From DASRTE01 sp035316885 (GTDB taxonomy: Bacteria > Actinomycetota > Actinomycetes > Jiangellales > Jiangellaceae): 32,190 bases of DNA. The position numbers and the translations under genes are program-made. The DNA is taken from assembly GCA_035316885.1 (NCBI GenBank), contig DATHII010000081.1:1-32190 (forward strand), written 5' to 3'. Positions 7,411-13,594 of this stretch are shown one piece after another (within the stretch, counting starts at the first letter, position 1; each line of letters begins with the position of its first letter). Under the pieces are notes generated by a model. The model was not told where the DNA came from, did no database searches, and was given only the letters and a program-made list of their open reading frames with translations.

Positions 7411-7566
7411 TGGCGGTGTCGACTGTGGTGGTCAGTCTGCAACTCCACGGCGGGATTCCTCGACGAGCACATCCTGCAGATACCGCTCGTCGTCGAGCTC
7501 ACCCCAGATACGCGCAAGGCGCCCTAGGGGCTACGGCGGGACGTCAGCACCGGGTGAGGTGGCGCG
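7411..7566. other. Stretch with a possible short coding remnant on the minus strand
   Basis: On the minus strand, between in-frame stops, about 30 codons read LARIWGELDDERYLQDVLVE followed by ESRRGVAD and a stop near 7430. The composition is protein-like, with balanced acidic and hydrophobic residues, but there is no start codon with a ribosome binding site. It may be the tail of a lost gene. Nothing else is recognised here apart from the ribosome-binding region of the molbindin remnant. Confidence 0.25.
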
Positions 7567-7772
7567 ATGGAGTTGTCGGCTCGCAACCAATGGGCTGGAA
7601 CGGTCAAGCGGTGAAGATGGGCACTGTCATGGCCGAGGTGGTAGTCGATGTCGCAGGCAACGACGTGGTGGCGGCGATTACGGCCGGGTCGGCAGAACGG
7701 CTCAGTCTGGCCGCGGGCGACCCGGTCGTCGTACTTGTCAAGGCCACCGAGGTATTGATCGGACGCGAATAG
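7567..7772 (+). pseudogene. Molbindin (Mop/TOBE domain), single frameshift
   Basis: From ATG 7567 the sequence reads MELSARNQWAGTVKR and then stops. Restoring one base in the G run near 7612 continues as VKMGTVMAEVVVDVAGNDVV then AAITAGSAERLSLAAGDPVVV and LVKATEVLIGRE. Together this is a complete single Mop domain of about 68 residues, matching the S-A-R-N-Q-x-x-G-T-V start and the A-V-V-x-A-T/S-E/D-V-x-I/V-G end typical of molybdate-binding molbindins, which store or buffer oxyanions in the cytosol. As written the gene is broken once; a missed G in the assembly would explain it equally well. The stop codon lies within the stem of a strong terminator. No molybdate transporter is nearby. Confidence 0.75.
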
Positions 7773-7800
7773 GGCCTCACGGGCCCTATTCGCGTCCGAC
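7760..7800 (+). terminator. Perfect 18-bp hairpin after the molbindin
   Basis: TCGGACGCGAATAGGGCC (7760-7777), a 5-nt loop, and its exact reverse complement (7783-7800). The left arm contains the molbindin stop codon. No T tract follows, as is common for terminators in high-GC actinobacteria; the stem could act in both directions. Confidence 0.7.
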
Positions 7801-8106
7801 TTGGTGCCCATTGTGCCCGCGCCGGCTGAGACGAACCTGAGAAGCCAACTCACCCGGCGGGACGCTTCCATCACGGCGCAGCCACGGCAAGGTAAACAGT
7901 GCGATGGCGCCGCTAGCTGGCAGGGGGACGTTTGCGGCGCCCAGGTCGCAAATCACCAGCGGGCGCCTAGACGTCCGAGGATTACCGGAGGAAGGTGTGG
8001 TGCGGGCGCTTACGGCGGAGGGGGGCTGAGCACTCGCGCCCGCACTGTCGATGGATCACCCGTGCCTCTGCTGGCGCGGGCACACATGACTGAATGGGGG
8101 GAACAG
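7801..8106 (+). other. Non-coding stretch upstream of the second secreted protein
   Basis: The frame is open through this region but has no credible start before 8107 and shows no protein-like composition. At 7804-7818 GTGCCC occurs twice 9 nt apart (GTGCCCATTGTGCCC), loosely resembling the 11-bp repeats at the element ends. A GGGGGG ribosome-binding region lies just before 8107. The promoter was not identified. Confidence 0.3.
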
Positions 8107-8577
8107 ATGTTCCGTCGCTTGTTCGCTGCCGTCCTTGCGGCAGGGCTGCTGCTGCTGATCGGGGCACCGGCCTACGCTGCACCACCCGAAACTACGACGA
8201 ACACAGCCAAAGATCTCGTCGAGACCTTCGTCGATGTGGTTCCCAGCTGCGAGGGGGGACCGCCCTATACCGTCACCACCACCAGCAACCTGGTCGAGCA
8301 CTCGACCATCTTCGCTGACGGCCGGGAGCACTTCACTTTCACCCAGACCGGCACCGCCGTCGGCGTGCCGTTGGACGACCCGAGTCTGCCGACCTACACC
8401 GCCAAGTTCACGGTCTGGGGAGGCTTCAACGCCAACGGCCAGACGGTGAACGGCACCTTCACGTTCAACGTCCATGGGACACTCTCGGACGGTTCGACGT
8501 TCAGCAACCACGTGAACGACCACTTCAACGTCCGGCCCGACGGCACGGTCAACGAGTTCTTCCACTGCCACGACTAG
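8107..8577 (+). CDS. Secreted beta-rich protein of unknown function
   Basis: A 156-residue product with a clear Sec signal peptide, MFRRLFAAVLAAGLLLLIGA then PAYA, cleaved before APPETTT. The mature part is rich in Thr, Asn, Phe and Val in alternating patterns (HFTFTQTGTAVGV, YTAKFTVWGGFNANG, NGTFTFNVHGTLSDG), as in an all-beta sandwich. It has one cysteine near each end (SCEGG and FFHCHD), able to form a single disulfide. ATG 8107 follows a GGGGGGAA ribosome-binding sequence. It resembles uncharacterised exported proteins of actinobacteria; I cannot assign a function. It is intact, lies inside the integrated element and is followed by a strong terminator. Confidence 0.75.
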   Translation: MFRRLFAAVLAAGLLLLIGAPAYAAPPETTTNTAKDLVETFVDVVPSCEGGPPYTVTTTSNLVEHSTIFADGREHFTFTQTGTAVGVPLDDPSLPTYTAKFTVWGGFNANGQTVNGTFTFNVHGTLSDGSTFSNHVNDHFNVRPDGTVNEFFHCHD

Positions 8578-8588
8578 TCAGGCAACGA

Positions 8589-8624
8589 ACAGCCCCGCCG
8601 GGTCGTCGGGATCGGCGGGGCTGT
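8589..8624 (+). terminator. Perfect 11-bp hairpin terminator
   Basis: ACAGCCCCGCC (8589-8599) and its reverse complement (8614-8624) around a 14-nt loop, starting 11 nt after the stop codon of the secreted-protein gene. There is no T tract. It insulates that gene from the integrase remnant downstream. Confidence 0.7.
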
Positions 8625-8689
8625 GCTGTCGACACGTCAGCGCCGCCGTCCCTCTGGATGTATCCGAACATGCGTTCGACACTAGATGG

Positions 8690-9767
8690 GTGGTTAGGCC
8701 GGTGCTCAACATGGATCAGCCGCCGGACATCCCGCAGCGGCCGATGGGCCGAATCCCGGTCGTGGCCCGCCTCGTCCGGGGCAAGGGCACGCTGCGCACC
8801 TACGGAGAACAGTTGCGGAAGGCGCTCACATGTGACCCGGCGACGATGATGCAGATCACATCGGCGGCTCAACGTGCACGTGTATCCGCGGATCGGCGAC
8901 GTGTCCATGGGTGCGCTGGCCAAGCGGCCGTCGCTGATCCAGCAGTGGATCAAGAGCCTCGAGGGCCAACTGTCGGCGTCGACGATCAAGGGGATCACCG
9001 GCTGGGTGAGCACGATCTTCAAGGCCGCGATCGACGACGGGATCGTCGCCAGGAACCCGTTCGACGCGGGCTCGGTTCGTCGGCCACGGGTGCAGGCGAC
9101 CAAGGCCGTGCCTTGGGCTTGGCGCAGGTCGTGGCGATGGCGGCGCAGATGCCGGCGAGTTGCCAGGCGATGGTGTTCCTGGGGGCCGGGTGTGGGCAAC
9201 GTCAGGGTGAGTTGTTTGGTGTCGGCGTCGACGACGTCGACTTCCTGGGTCGGGTCGTGCATGTGCGGCGTCAGGTGCGGCTCATCGACGGCGTGCAGGT
9301 GTTCTCCCTGCCCAAGGGCGGGAAACAGCGGTCTGTTCCGCTTCCGCATTCGGTCGGCCTGCGCCTGTCCGCGCACATCGGCGAACACAGCTCGACTGAG
9401 GTAACACTGCCGTGGGGACGGCCTGGGTGGCGCACCGCACACGGCAGCCTTGCTGTTCTCCGACCGTGGGGCGTTCAATCGCAACGACGTCAACCGGATC
9501 TGGCGGACCGCCCGAGCCGCGGCCGCCATTGCGGAATCCCGCACTAACGGCATGCACGTGCTCCGCCACACCGCGGCGTCGGCGTGGCTGGCGGCCGGCG
9601 TCGACGTCCGCACGGTCGCCGAGTTCCTGGGGCACAGCGACCCGGGGTTCACGCTGCGGACGTACACACACCTGATGCCTGACGCGGCAGACCGGGCCAG
9701 GAGGGCGATGGACTCGTTCTTTCGTGGCGAAAGTGCCCTCGTTGTGCCCTCGGTGGGTGCCGGATGA
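8690..9767 (+). pseudogene. int: Phage-type tyrosine integrase, broken by three frameshifts
   Basis: Four consecutive frame segments rebuild one integrase. An N-terminal part from GTG 8690 contains GRIPVVARLVRGKGTLRTYG. Near 8850 the frame shifts to a core-binding SAM-like domain (RLNVHVYPRIGD, SLEGQLSASTIKGITGWVST). Near 9120 it shifts to the first catalytic part, with the catalytic Arg in GAGCGQRQGE (codon at 9200) and the KGGKQRSVPLP hairpin lysine. Near 9440 it shifts to the last part with HVLRH (His codon 9555, Arg codon 9564), LGHSDP and the nucleophile Tyr in RTYTHLM (codon 9663). All catalytic residues survive, but no single frame contains them. Total length of about 355 codons is normal for this class. 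It catalysed insertion of the surrounding element at deoC. Confidence 0.85.
9731..9752 (+). repeat. Tandem 11-bp repeat, right candidate integrase arm sites
   Basis: AAGTGCCCTCG is followed directly by TTGTGCCCTCG, the same unit as the tandem pair at 6417-6438. Here it also encodes the last residues of the integrase, so coding constraint must be considered. It lies 47 nt inside the right core repeat. Confidence 0.45.
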
Positions 9768-9796
9768 CGGTTTACCCTGGTCAAGACGGCACCCAC
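9753..9796 (+). terminator. 10-bp inverted repeat between integrase end and attR
   Basis: GTGGGTGCCG (9753-9762) and its exact reverse complement CGGCACCCAC (9787-9796), with a 24-nt spacer holding the integrase stop codon. It may terminate integrase transcription, or the two halves may be protein-binding sites beside the crossover core. There is no T tract. Confidence 0.4.
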
Positions 9797-9799
9797 GAG

Positions 9800-9815
9800 T
9801 TCACGTTGGACTGAG
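9800..9815 (+). repeat. attR-type core: second copy of the deoC 3' end
   Basis: Identical over 16 bp to 6300-6315. It lies 4 nt before the ATG of the aldehyde dehydrogenase gene. The original site would have read deoC stop, five bases, dehydrogenase start. The GGA and GAGG inside this copy probably serve as the ribosome binding site of that gene. Confidence 0.8.
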
Positions 9816-9819
9816 GCCC

Positions 9820-11268
9820 ATGGCCACATTCGAGTACGCACCCGCCCCGGAGTCGCGGGCCATCGTCGACATCGCCAGCTCCTACGGGCTGTTCGTCGAC
9901 GGCGAGTTCATCGACCCGGCCGACGGCACGCCGTTCAAGACCGTCAACCCGGCCACCGAGGAGGTCCTCGCCGAAGTCTCCGCCGCCGGACCCGAGGACG
10001 TCGACCGGGCCGTGCGGGCCGCACGTCGTGCCTACACCCGGGTGTGGTCGAAGATGTCCGGGCGCGACCGCGGGAAGTACCTGTTCCGGATCGCGCGCAT
10101 CATCCAGGAGCGTTCGCGCGAGCTGGCGGTGCTGGAGTCCATCGACAACGGCAAGCCCATCCGCGAGTCCCGTGACGTCGACGTGCCTCTGGTGGCTGCG
10201 CATTTCTTCTACTATGCGGGCTGGGCGGACAAGCTGCGATATGCCGGATTCGGGTCCGACCCGAAGCCGCACGGCGTGGCCGGCCAGGTCATCCCGTGGA
10301 ACTTCCCGTTGCTCATGCTGGCGTGGAAGATCGCTCCTGCGTTGGCCGCCGGCAACACCGTCGTGCTCAAGCCGGCCGAGACCACCCCCCTGACGGCGCT
10401 GCTGTTCGCGCAGATCTGCCAGCAGGCCGACCTGCCGCGCGGCGTCGTCAACATCGTCACCGGAGCGGGCGAGACCGGTCGTACGCTCGTCGAGCACCCC
10501 GACGTCGACAAGGTCGCGTTCACCGGCTCGACAGAGGTCGGCAAGCAGATCGCCCGCAGCATCGCCGGCACGCCCAAGAAGGTGACGCTCGAGCTCGGCG
10601 GCAAGGCCGCCAACATCGTCTTCGACGACGCGCCCCTCGACCAGGCGGTCGAGGGGATCGTCAACGGCATCTTCTTCAACCAAGGCCACGTGTGCTGCGC
10701 AGGCTCGCGGCTGCTGGTCCAGGAGTCCGTCGCCGACGACCTGATGGCCCGGCTCAAGCGCAGGCTCCGCACGCTGCGGGTCGGCGACCCGCTGGACAAG
10801 AACACCGACATCGGTGCGATCAACTCCGCCGAGCAACTGGCCCGCATCCGCGAGCTGTCCGAGATCGGCGAGGCAGAGGGGGCCGAGCGCTGGTCGCCGC
10901 CGTGCGAGCTCCCCGACCGCGGCTACTGGTTCCCGCCGACCGTGTTCACCGGCGTGTCGCAGGCGCACCGGATCGCCCGCGAGGAGATCTTCGGTCCCGT
11001 CCTGTCGGTGCTGACGTTCCGCACCCCTGCGGAGGCCGTCGAGAAGGCCAACAACACCCCGTACGGCCTGTCCGCGGGCGTTTGGACCGACAAGGGGTCG
11101 CGCATCCTGTGGATGGCCCAGCAACTGCGCGCGGGCGTCGTGTGGGCAAACACGTTCAACCGCTTCGATCCCACATCGCCGTTCGGCGGCTACAAGGAGA
11201 GCGGCTACGGCCGCGAGGGCGGCCGGCACGGGCTCGGCGCCTACCTGTCCTCGGACGGTGCGGCATGA
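9820..11268 (+). CDS. NAD(P)-dependent aldehyde dehydrogenase
   Basis: A full-length 482-residue ALDH. Key features are WNFPLLM with the oxyanion-hole Asn, LKPAETTP (cofactor lysine), FTGSTEVGK, the general base Glu258 in ELGGK, the nucleophile Cys292 in NQGHVCCAGSR, EEIFGPVLS, and the C-terminal SPFGGYKESGYGREGG. It should oxidise an aldehyde to the acid; next to deoC, acetaldehyde is the likely substrate. ATG 9820 is chosen because it follows the rebuilt deoC junction and fits the family N-terminus; the frame is open back into the integrase. The next gene overlaps the stop by ATGA, so the two proteins are co-translated. The integrated element separates this gene from deoC, so its expression now needs read-through or a new promoter. 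Confidence 0.93.
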   Translation: MATFEYAPAPESRAIVDIASSYGLFVDGEFIDPADGTPFKTVNPATEEVLAEVSAAGPEDVDRAVRAARRAYTRVWSKMSGRDRGKYLFRIARIIQERSRELAVLESIDNGKPIRESRDVDVPLVAAHFFYYAGWADKLRYAGFGSDPKPHGVAGQVIPWNFPLLMLAWKIAPALAAGNTVVLKPAETTPLTALLFAQICQQADLPRGVVNIVTGAGETGRTLVEHPDVDKVAFTGSTEVGKQIARSIAGTPKKVTLELGGKAANIVFDDAPLDQAVEGIVNGIFFNQGHVCCAGSRLLVQESVADDLMARLKRRLRTLRVGDPLDKNTDIGAINSAEQLARIRELSEIGEAEGAERWSPPCELPDRGYWFPPTVFTGVSQAHRIAREEIFGPVLSVLTFRTPAEAVEKANNTPYGLSAGVWTDKGSRILWMAQQLRAGVVWANTFNRFDPTSPFGGYKESGYGREGGRHGLGAYLSSDGAA

Positions 11269-12137
11269 CCGAGCGGCTGGAGGTCCGGAAGACCTACAAG
11301 CTCTACATCGGGGGTGCTTTCCCGCGCTCGGAGAGCGGCCGGTCCTACGAGGTCACCGATGCACGGGGCCGGTTCCTCGCCAACGCCGCGAAGGCCTCGC
11401 GGAAGGACGCCCGTGACGCCGTCGTCGCCGCGCGTAAGGCGTACGGCGGCTGGTCCGGGGCCACCGCCTACAACCGGGGCCAGGTGCTCTACCGCGTCGC
11501 CGAGGTCATGGAGGGCAGGCGGTCGCAGTTCGTCGACGAGGTGGCAGCCGGCGAGGGCCTGACGCGTCCCCGGGCCGAGAAGGCGGTCGACGGGGCGATC
11601 GACCGCTGGGTCTGGTACGCGGGGTGGGCTGACAAGATCGCCCAGGTCACCGGGTCCACCAACCCGGTGGCGGGCCCGTACTTCGACTTCTCGGTGCCGG
11701 AGCCCACCGGCGTGGTGGCGGTGCTCGCGCCGCAGTCGTCGTCGCTGCTTGGGTTGATCTCGGTGCTGGCGCCGGTCGTCGTCAGCGGCAACACCGCGGT
11801 CGTAGTCGCTTCGGAGGAACGGCCGCTGCCGGCCATCACACTGGGTGAAGCGCTGGCGACCTCCGACGTCCCCGACGGTGTCATCAACCTGCTGACCGGT
11901 CGCACGGCCGAGATCGCGCCGTGGCTCGCGTCCCACATGGACGTCAACGCCGTCGATCTGGTCGGTGTGACCGGCGACGACGAGGTCGCTCGCACCCTCG
12001 AGGTCGACGCGGCCGAGAACCTCAAACGGGTCGTCCGTCCACCGGCGGCGGAACCGGACTGGACCGCAGAGCCCGGCCTCGACCGGTTGACCGCCTACCT
12101 GGAGACCAAGACCGTCTGGCACCCGGTCGGCATCTGA
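11265..12137 (+). CDS. Shortened ALDH paralogue lacking catalytic residues
   Basis: A 290-residue protein homologous to the N-terminal (NAD-binding) part of the preceding ALDH, as in TYKLYIGGAFPRSESGRSYE, DARDAVVAARKAYGGWSG, DRWVWYAGWADKIAQVTGS and GVINLLTGRTAEIAPWLASH. The catalytic-Asn motif WNFP is replaced by APQSSSLLG, the ELGGK glutamate is not recognisable, and the whole catalytic domain with the nucleophile cysteine is absent. It is not a broken gene: the frame is clean, it overlaps the upstream gene by 4 nt, and deoC-ALDH-short ALDH is, as far as I recall, a conserved actinobacterial order. I infer a structural or regulatory subunit of the active ALDH. Enzymatic activity of its own is unlikely. 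Confidence 0.85.
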   Translation: MTERLEVRKTYKLYIGGAFPRSESGRSYEVTDARGRFLANAAKASRKDARDAVVAARKAYGGWSGATAYNRGQVLYRVAEVMEGRRSQFVDEVAAGEGLTRPRAEKAVDGAIDRWVWYAGWADKIAQVTGSTNPVAGPYFDFSVPEPTGVVAVLAPQSSSLLGLISVLAPVVVSGNTAVVVASEERPLPAITLGEALATSDVPDGVINLLTGRTAEIAPWLASHMDVNAVDLVGVTGDDEVARTLEVDAAENLKRVVRPPAAEPDWTAEPGLDRLTAYLETKTVWHPVGI

Positions 12138-12143
12138 TTGCCT

Positions 12144-13013
12144 GTGCGCGTAGGGGTCTTGATCCTGCCGGAGCACCGGTGGCCCGCTGCTGTCGCGAAG
12201 TGGCGGCGCGCCGAAGCGTTGGGCTTCGACCACGCGTGGACCTACGACCACATCGCCTGGCGCGAGCTCAGGGACTCGCCGTGGTTCGCGTCGATCCCGA
12301 CGCTGACTGCCGCCGCCGTGGCCACGACGACCATCCGGCTGGGGACCCTCGTCGCTTCCCCAAACTTCCGGCATCCGGTGCCCTTCGCCCGTGAGCTCGT
12401 CAGCCTCGACGACATCGCTGGCGGACGCCTCACGCTCGGCATCGGATCAGGCGGTCAGGGATGGGACACGACGATGCTGGGCCAAAAGTCTTGGAGCCTA
12501 GCCGAGCGAACCGAGCGGTTCGCGGAGTTCGTCGACCTGCTGGACAGGTTGCTGCGCCACCCAGAAACGACCTTCAGCGGCCGATACTGGATCGCCAATG
12601 AGGCGAGGACCTATCCAGGGTGCCTACAGGAGCCGCGGATTCCCTTCGCGATCGCAGCGACGGGTTCGCGATCCATGCGAGTCGCCGCCAAGCATGCGGC
12701 GGTCTGGGTGACGAACGGCGACCGCTCCCACACCGGTCCTCCGCTCGGTCCTGAACAGGGTGCTGTGGTCGTCGCTCGGCAGCTGGCGTTGTTCGAGGAA
12801 ATCTGCGAGACCGAGGGCCGCGATCCAGCGACGGTCCACCGCCTTGTGCTCACGGGGCCGAGACTGGATGCCGGACTCCAGACAGCGGAGGCGTTCGACG
12901 AGGTCAAGGAGGCCTACGCAGCCGTGGGCGTGACTGATCTCGTCGTTCCCTGGCCACGTCCGAACGAGCCCTACGCCGGAGACGAGTCCATCCTCGAGCA
13001 CATCACCGGCTGA
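12144..13013 (+). CDS. LLM-class flavin-dependent oxidoreductase
   Basis: A 289-residue luciferase-like TIM-barrel protein: RVGVLILPEHRWP at the first strand, AEALGFDHAWTYDH, IRLGTLVASPNFRHPVPFAR, DDIAGGRLTLGIGSG, then AIAATGSRSMRVAAKHAAVW. These match the bacterial luciferase/F420-dependent oxidoreductase fold that uses FMN or F420. The cofactor and substrate cannot be told. GTG 12144 is preferred over TTG 12138 because it gives the normal strand-1 start; both lie within 10 nt of the previous stop, so it is likely part of the ALDH operon. Its 3' end is convergent with the SapA-like gene. Confidence 0.85.
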   Translation: MRVGVLILPEHRWPAAVAKWRRAEALGFDHAWTYDHIAWRELRDSPWFASIPTLTAAAVATTTIRLGTLVASPNFRHPVPFARELVSLDDIAGGRLTLGIGSGGQGWDTTMLGQKSWSLAERTERFAEFVDLLDRLLRHPETTFSGRYWIANEARTYPGCLQEPRIPFAIAATGSRSMRVAAKHAAVWVTNGDRSHTGPPLGPEQGAVVVARQLALFEEICETEGRDPATVHRLVLTGPRLDAGLQTAEAFDEVKEAYAAVGVTDLVVPWPRPNEPYAGDESILEHITG

Positions 13014-13037
13014 GCCAGACACCGGTGCGCGGAGAGG

Positions 13038-13508
13038 TCAGCCGCAGTGGATACGGCTGAGAGACCGCGAGACCCAGTCGACCCACCCACTGACGTCGAT
13101 ACATCTGTTCGTCATGTTGACACCCGCCGGTGTGTACACCGGACCCGCGTAGTACCGGTACTGGCCTCCGTCGCATCCGGTGCTCGATGGACAGCTCGGC
13201 CAGGCCGAACCGCTCGGACGGATTCGCGCTTCCGTGTAGGTGCGCACGCCGTATGTGGGACCGGCATGGTTGGTCACCAGGCAGTTCCGCTTTGCGCTCC
13301 ACGACCAGTACACATCGAGGTAGCCGATGGTGACCGAGCTCTTGATCGGGTAGTGGCCGATGTGGGTGTACGAGGAGCCGCACGGTCCGCCAGCCAGTTG
13401 CGTGAGCGCCCCAAACGGCAGCGCGGAGTCACCGCCCGCGTCCGCCGGCAGAGCGAGCCCCATGGCGAGGGCGAGCGTGGTGGCCAGGACAGCGAGGAAA
13501 CGTCTCAT
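13038..13508 (-). CDS. Secreted cysteine-containing protein, spore-associated protein A-like
   Basis: A 156-residue product with signal peptide MRRFLAVLATTLALAMGLAL then PADA. The mature domain has six cysteines (GGPCGSS, RNCLV, PSCPSSTGC, NRCIDVSG, IHCG), enough for three disulfides, and repeated aromatic beta-strand patterns such as IGYLDVYWSWSAKRNCLV and YRYYAGPVYTPAGV. The layout resembles the small extracellular SapA-like proteins of filamentous actinobacteria; I make that link from pattern only. ATG 13508 is chosen because the signal peptide begins there and GAGG lies just upstream. It is divergent from the CapA-like gene, sharing an 86-nt promoter region. Confidence 0.7.
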   Translation of the reverse strand: MRRFLAVLATTLALAMGLALPADAGGDSALPFGALTQLAGGPCGSSYTHIGHYPIKSSVTIGYLDVYWSWSAKRNCLVTNHAGPTYGVRTYTEARIRPSGSAWPSCPSSTGCDGGQYRYYAGPVYTPAGVNMTNRCIDVSGWVDWVSRSLSRIHCG

Positions 13509-13582
13509 CCGCCTCAGCCCTTCTCGCGCCGTTGACCGCACGTGAACAACCCTGTCAAACCGGGCTCGTCGCCACAAGGCCG

Positions 13583-13588
13583 TACGCT
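13583..13588 (+). promoter_or_regulatory. Candidate leaderless -10 box for the capA-like gene
   Basis: TACGCT, 6 nt, then ATG 13595, with no purine-rich ribosome binding site in between. It has the same geometry as the boxes before deoC, pta, add and others. Confidence 0.45.
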
Positions 13589-13594
13589 CAATAC

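Larger units (their letters stand above)
6300..9815. mobile_element. Small defective integrative element inserted at the 3' end of deoC
   Basis: The unit is bounded by an exact 16-bp direct repeat, one copy being the last codons and stop of deoC and the other lying 4 nt before the ALDH start codon. A tyrosine integrase remnant occupies the right end, as usual for integrases that sit next to their att site. Tandem 11-bp repeats lie inside both ends. The content differs from the flanking operon: small secreted proteins, a frameshifted molbindin, broken short reading frames and long non-coding stretches. Removing 3.5 kb restores deoC followed directly by two aldehyde dehydrogenase genes, an order I recall from other actinobacteria. 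With the integrase in at least three frame segments the element should be immobile. Confidence 0.8.

Noticed and set aside
7804..7818. GTGCCC repeated at 9-nt spacing, resembling the element-end repeats
   Set aside because: The spacing differs from the 11-bp tandem units and the match is only 6 bp, so I did not count it as a third arm site.
8549..9841. A 430-codon open frame on the minus strand across the integrase remnant
   Set aside because: Composition is shadow-like and the plus strand reads as an integrase with all catalytic residues.
10296..11264. An upstream extension of the short ALDH frame by over 300 codons
   Set aside because: It overlaps the active ALDH in another frame and is arginine-rich; the ATG at 11265 in the ATGA overlap is the natural start.
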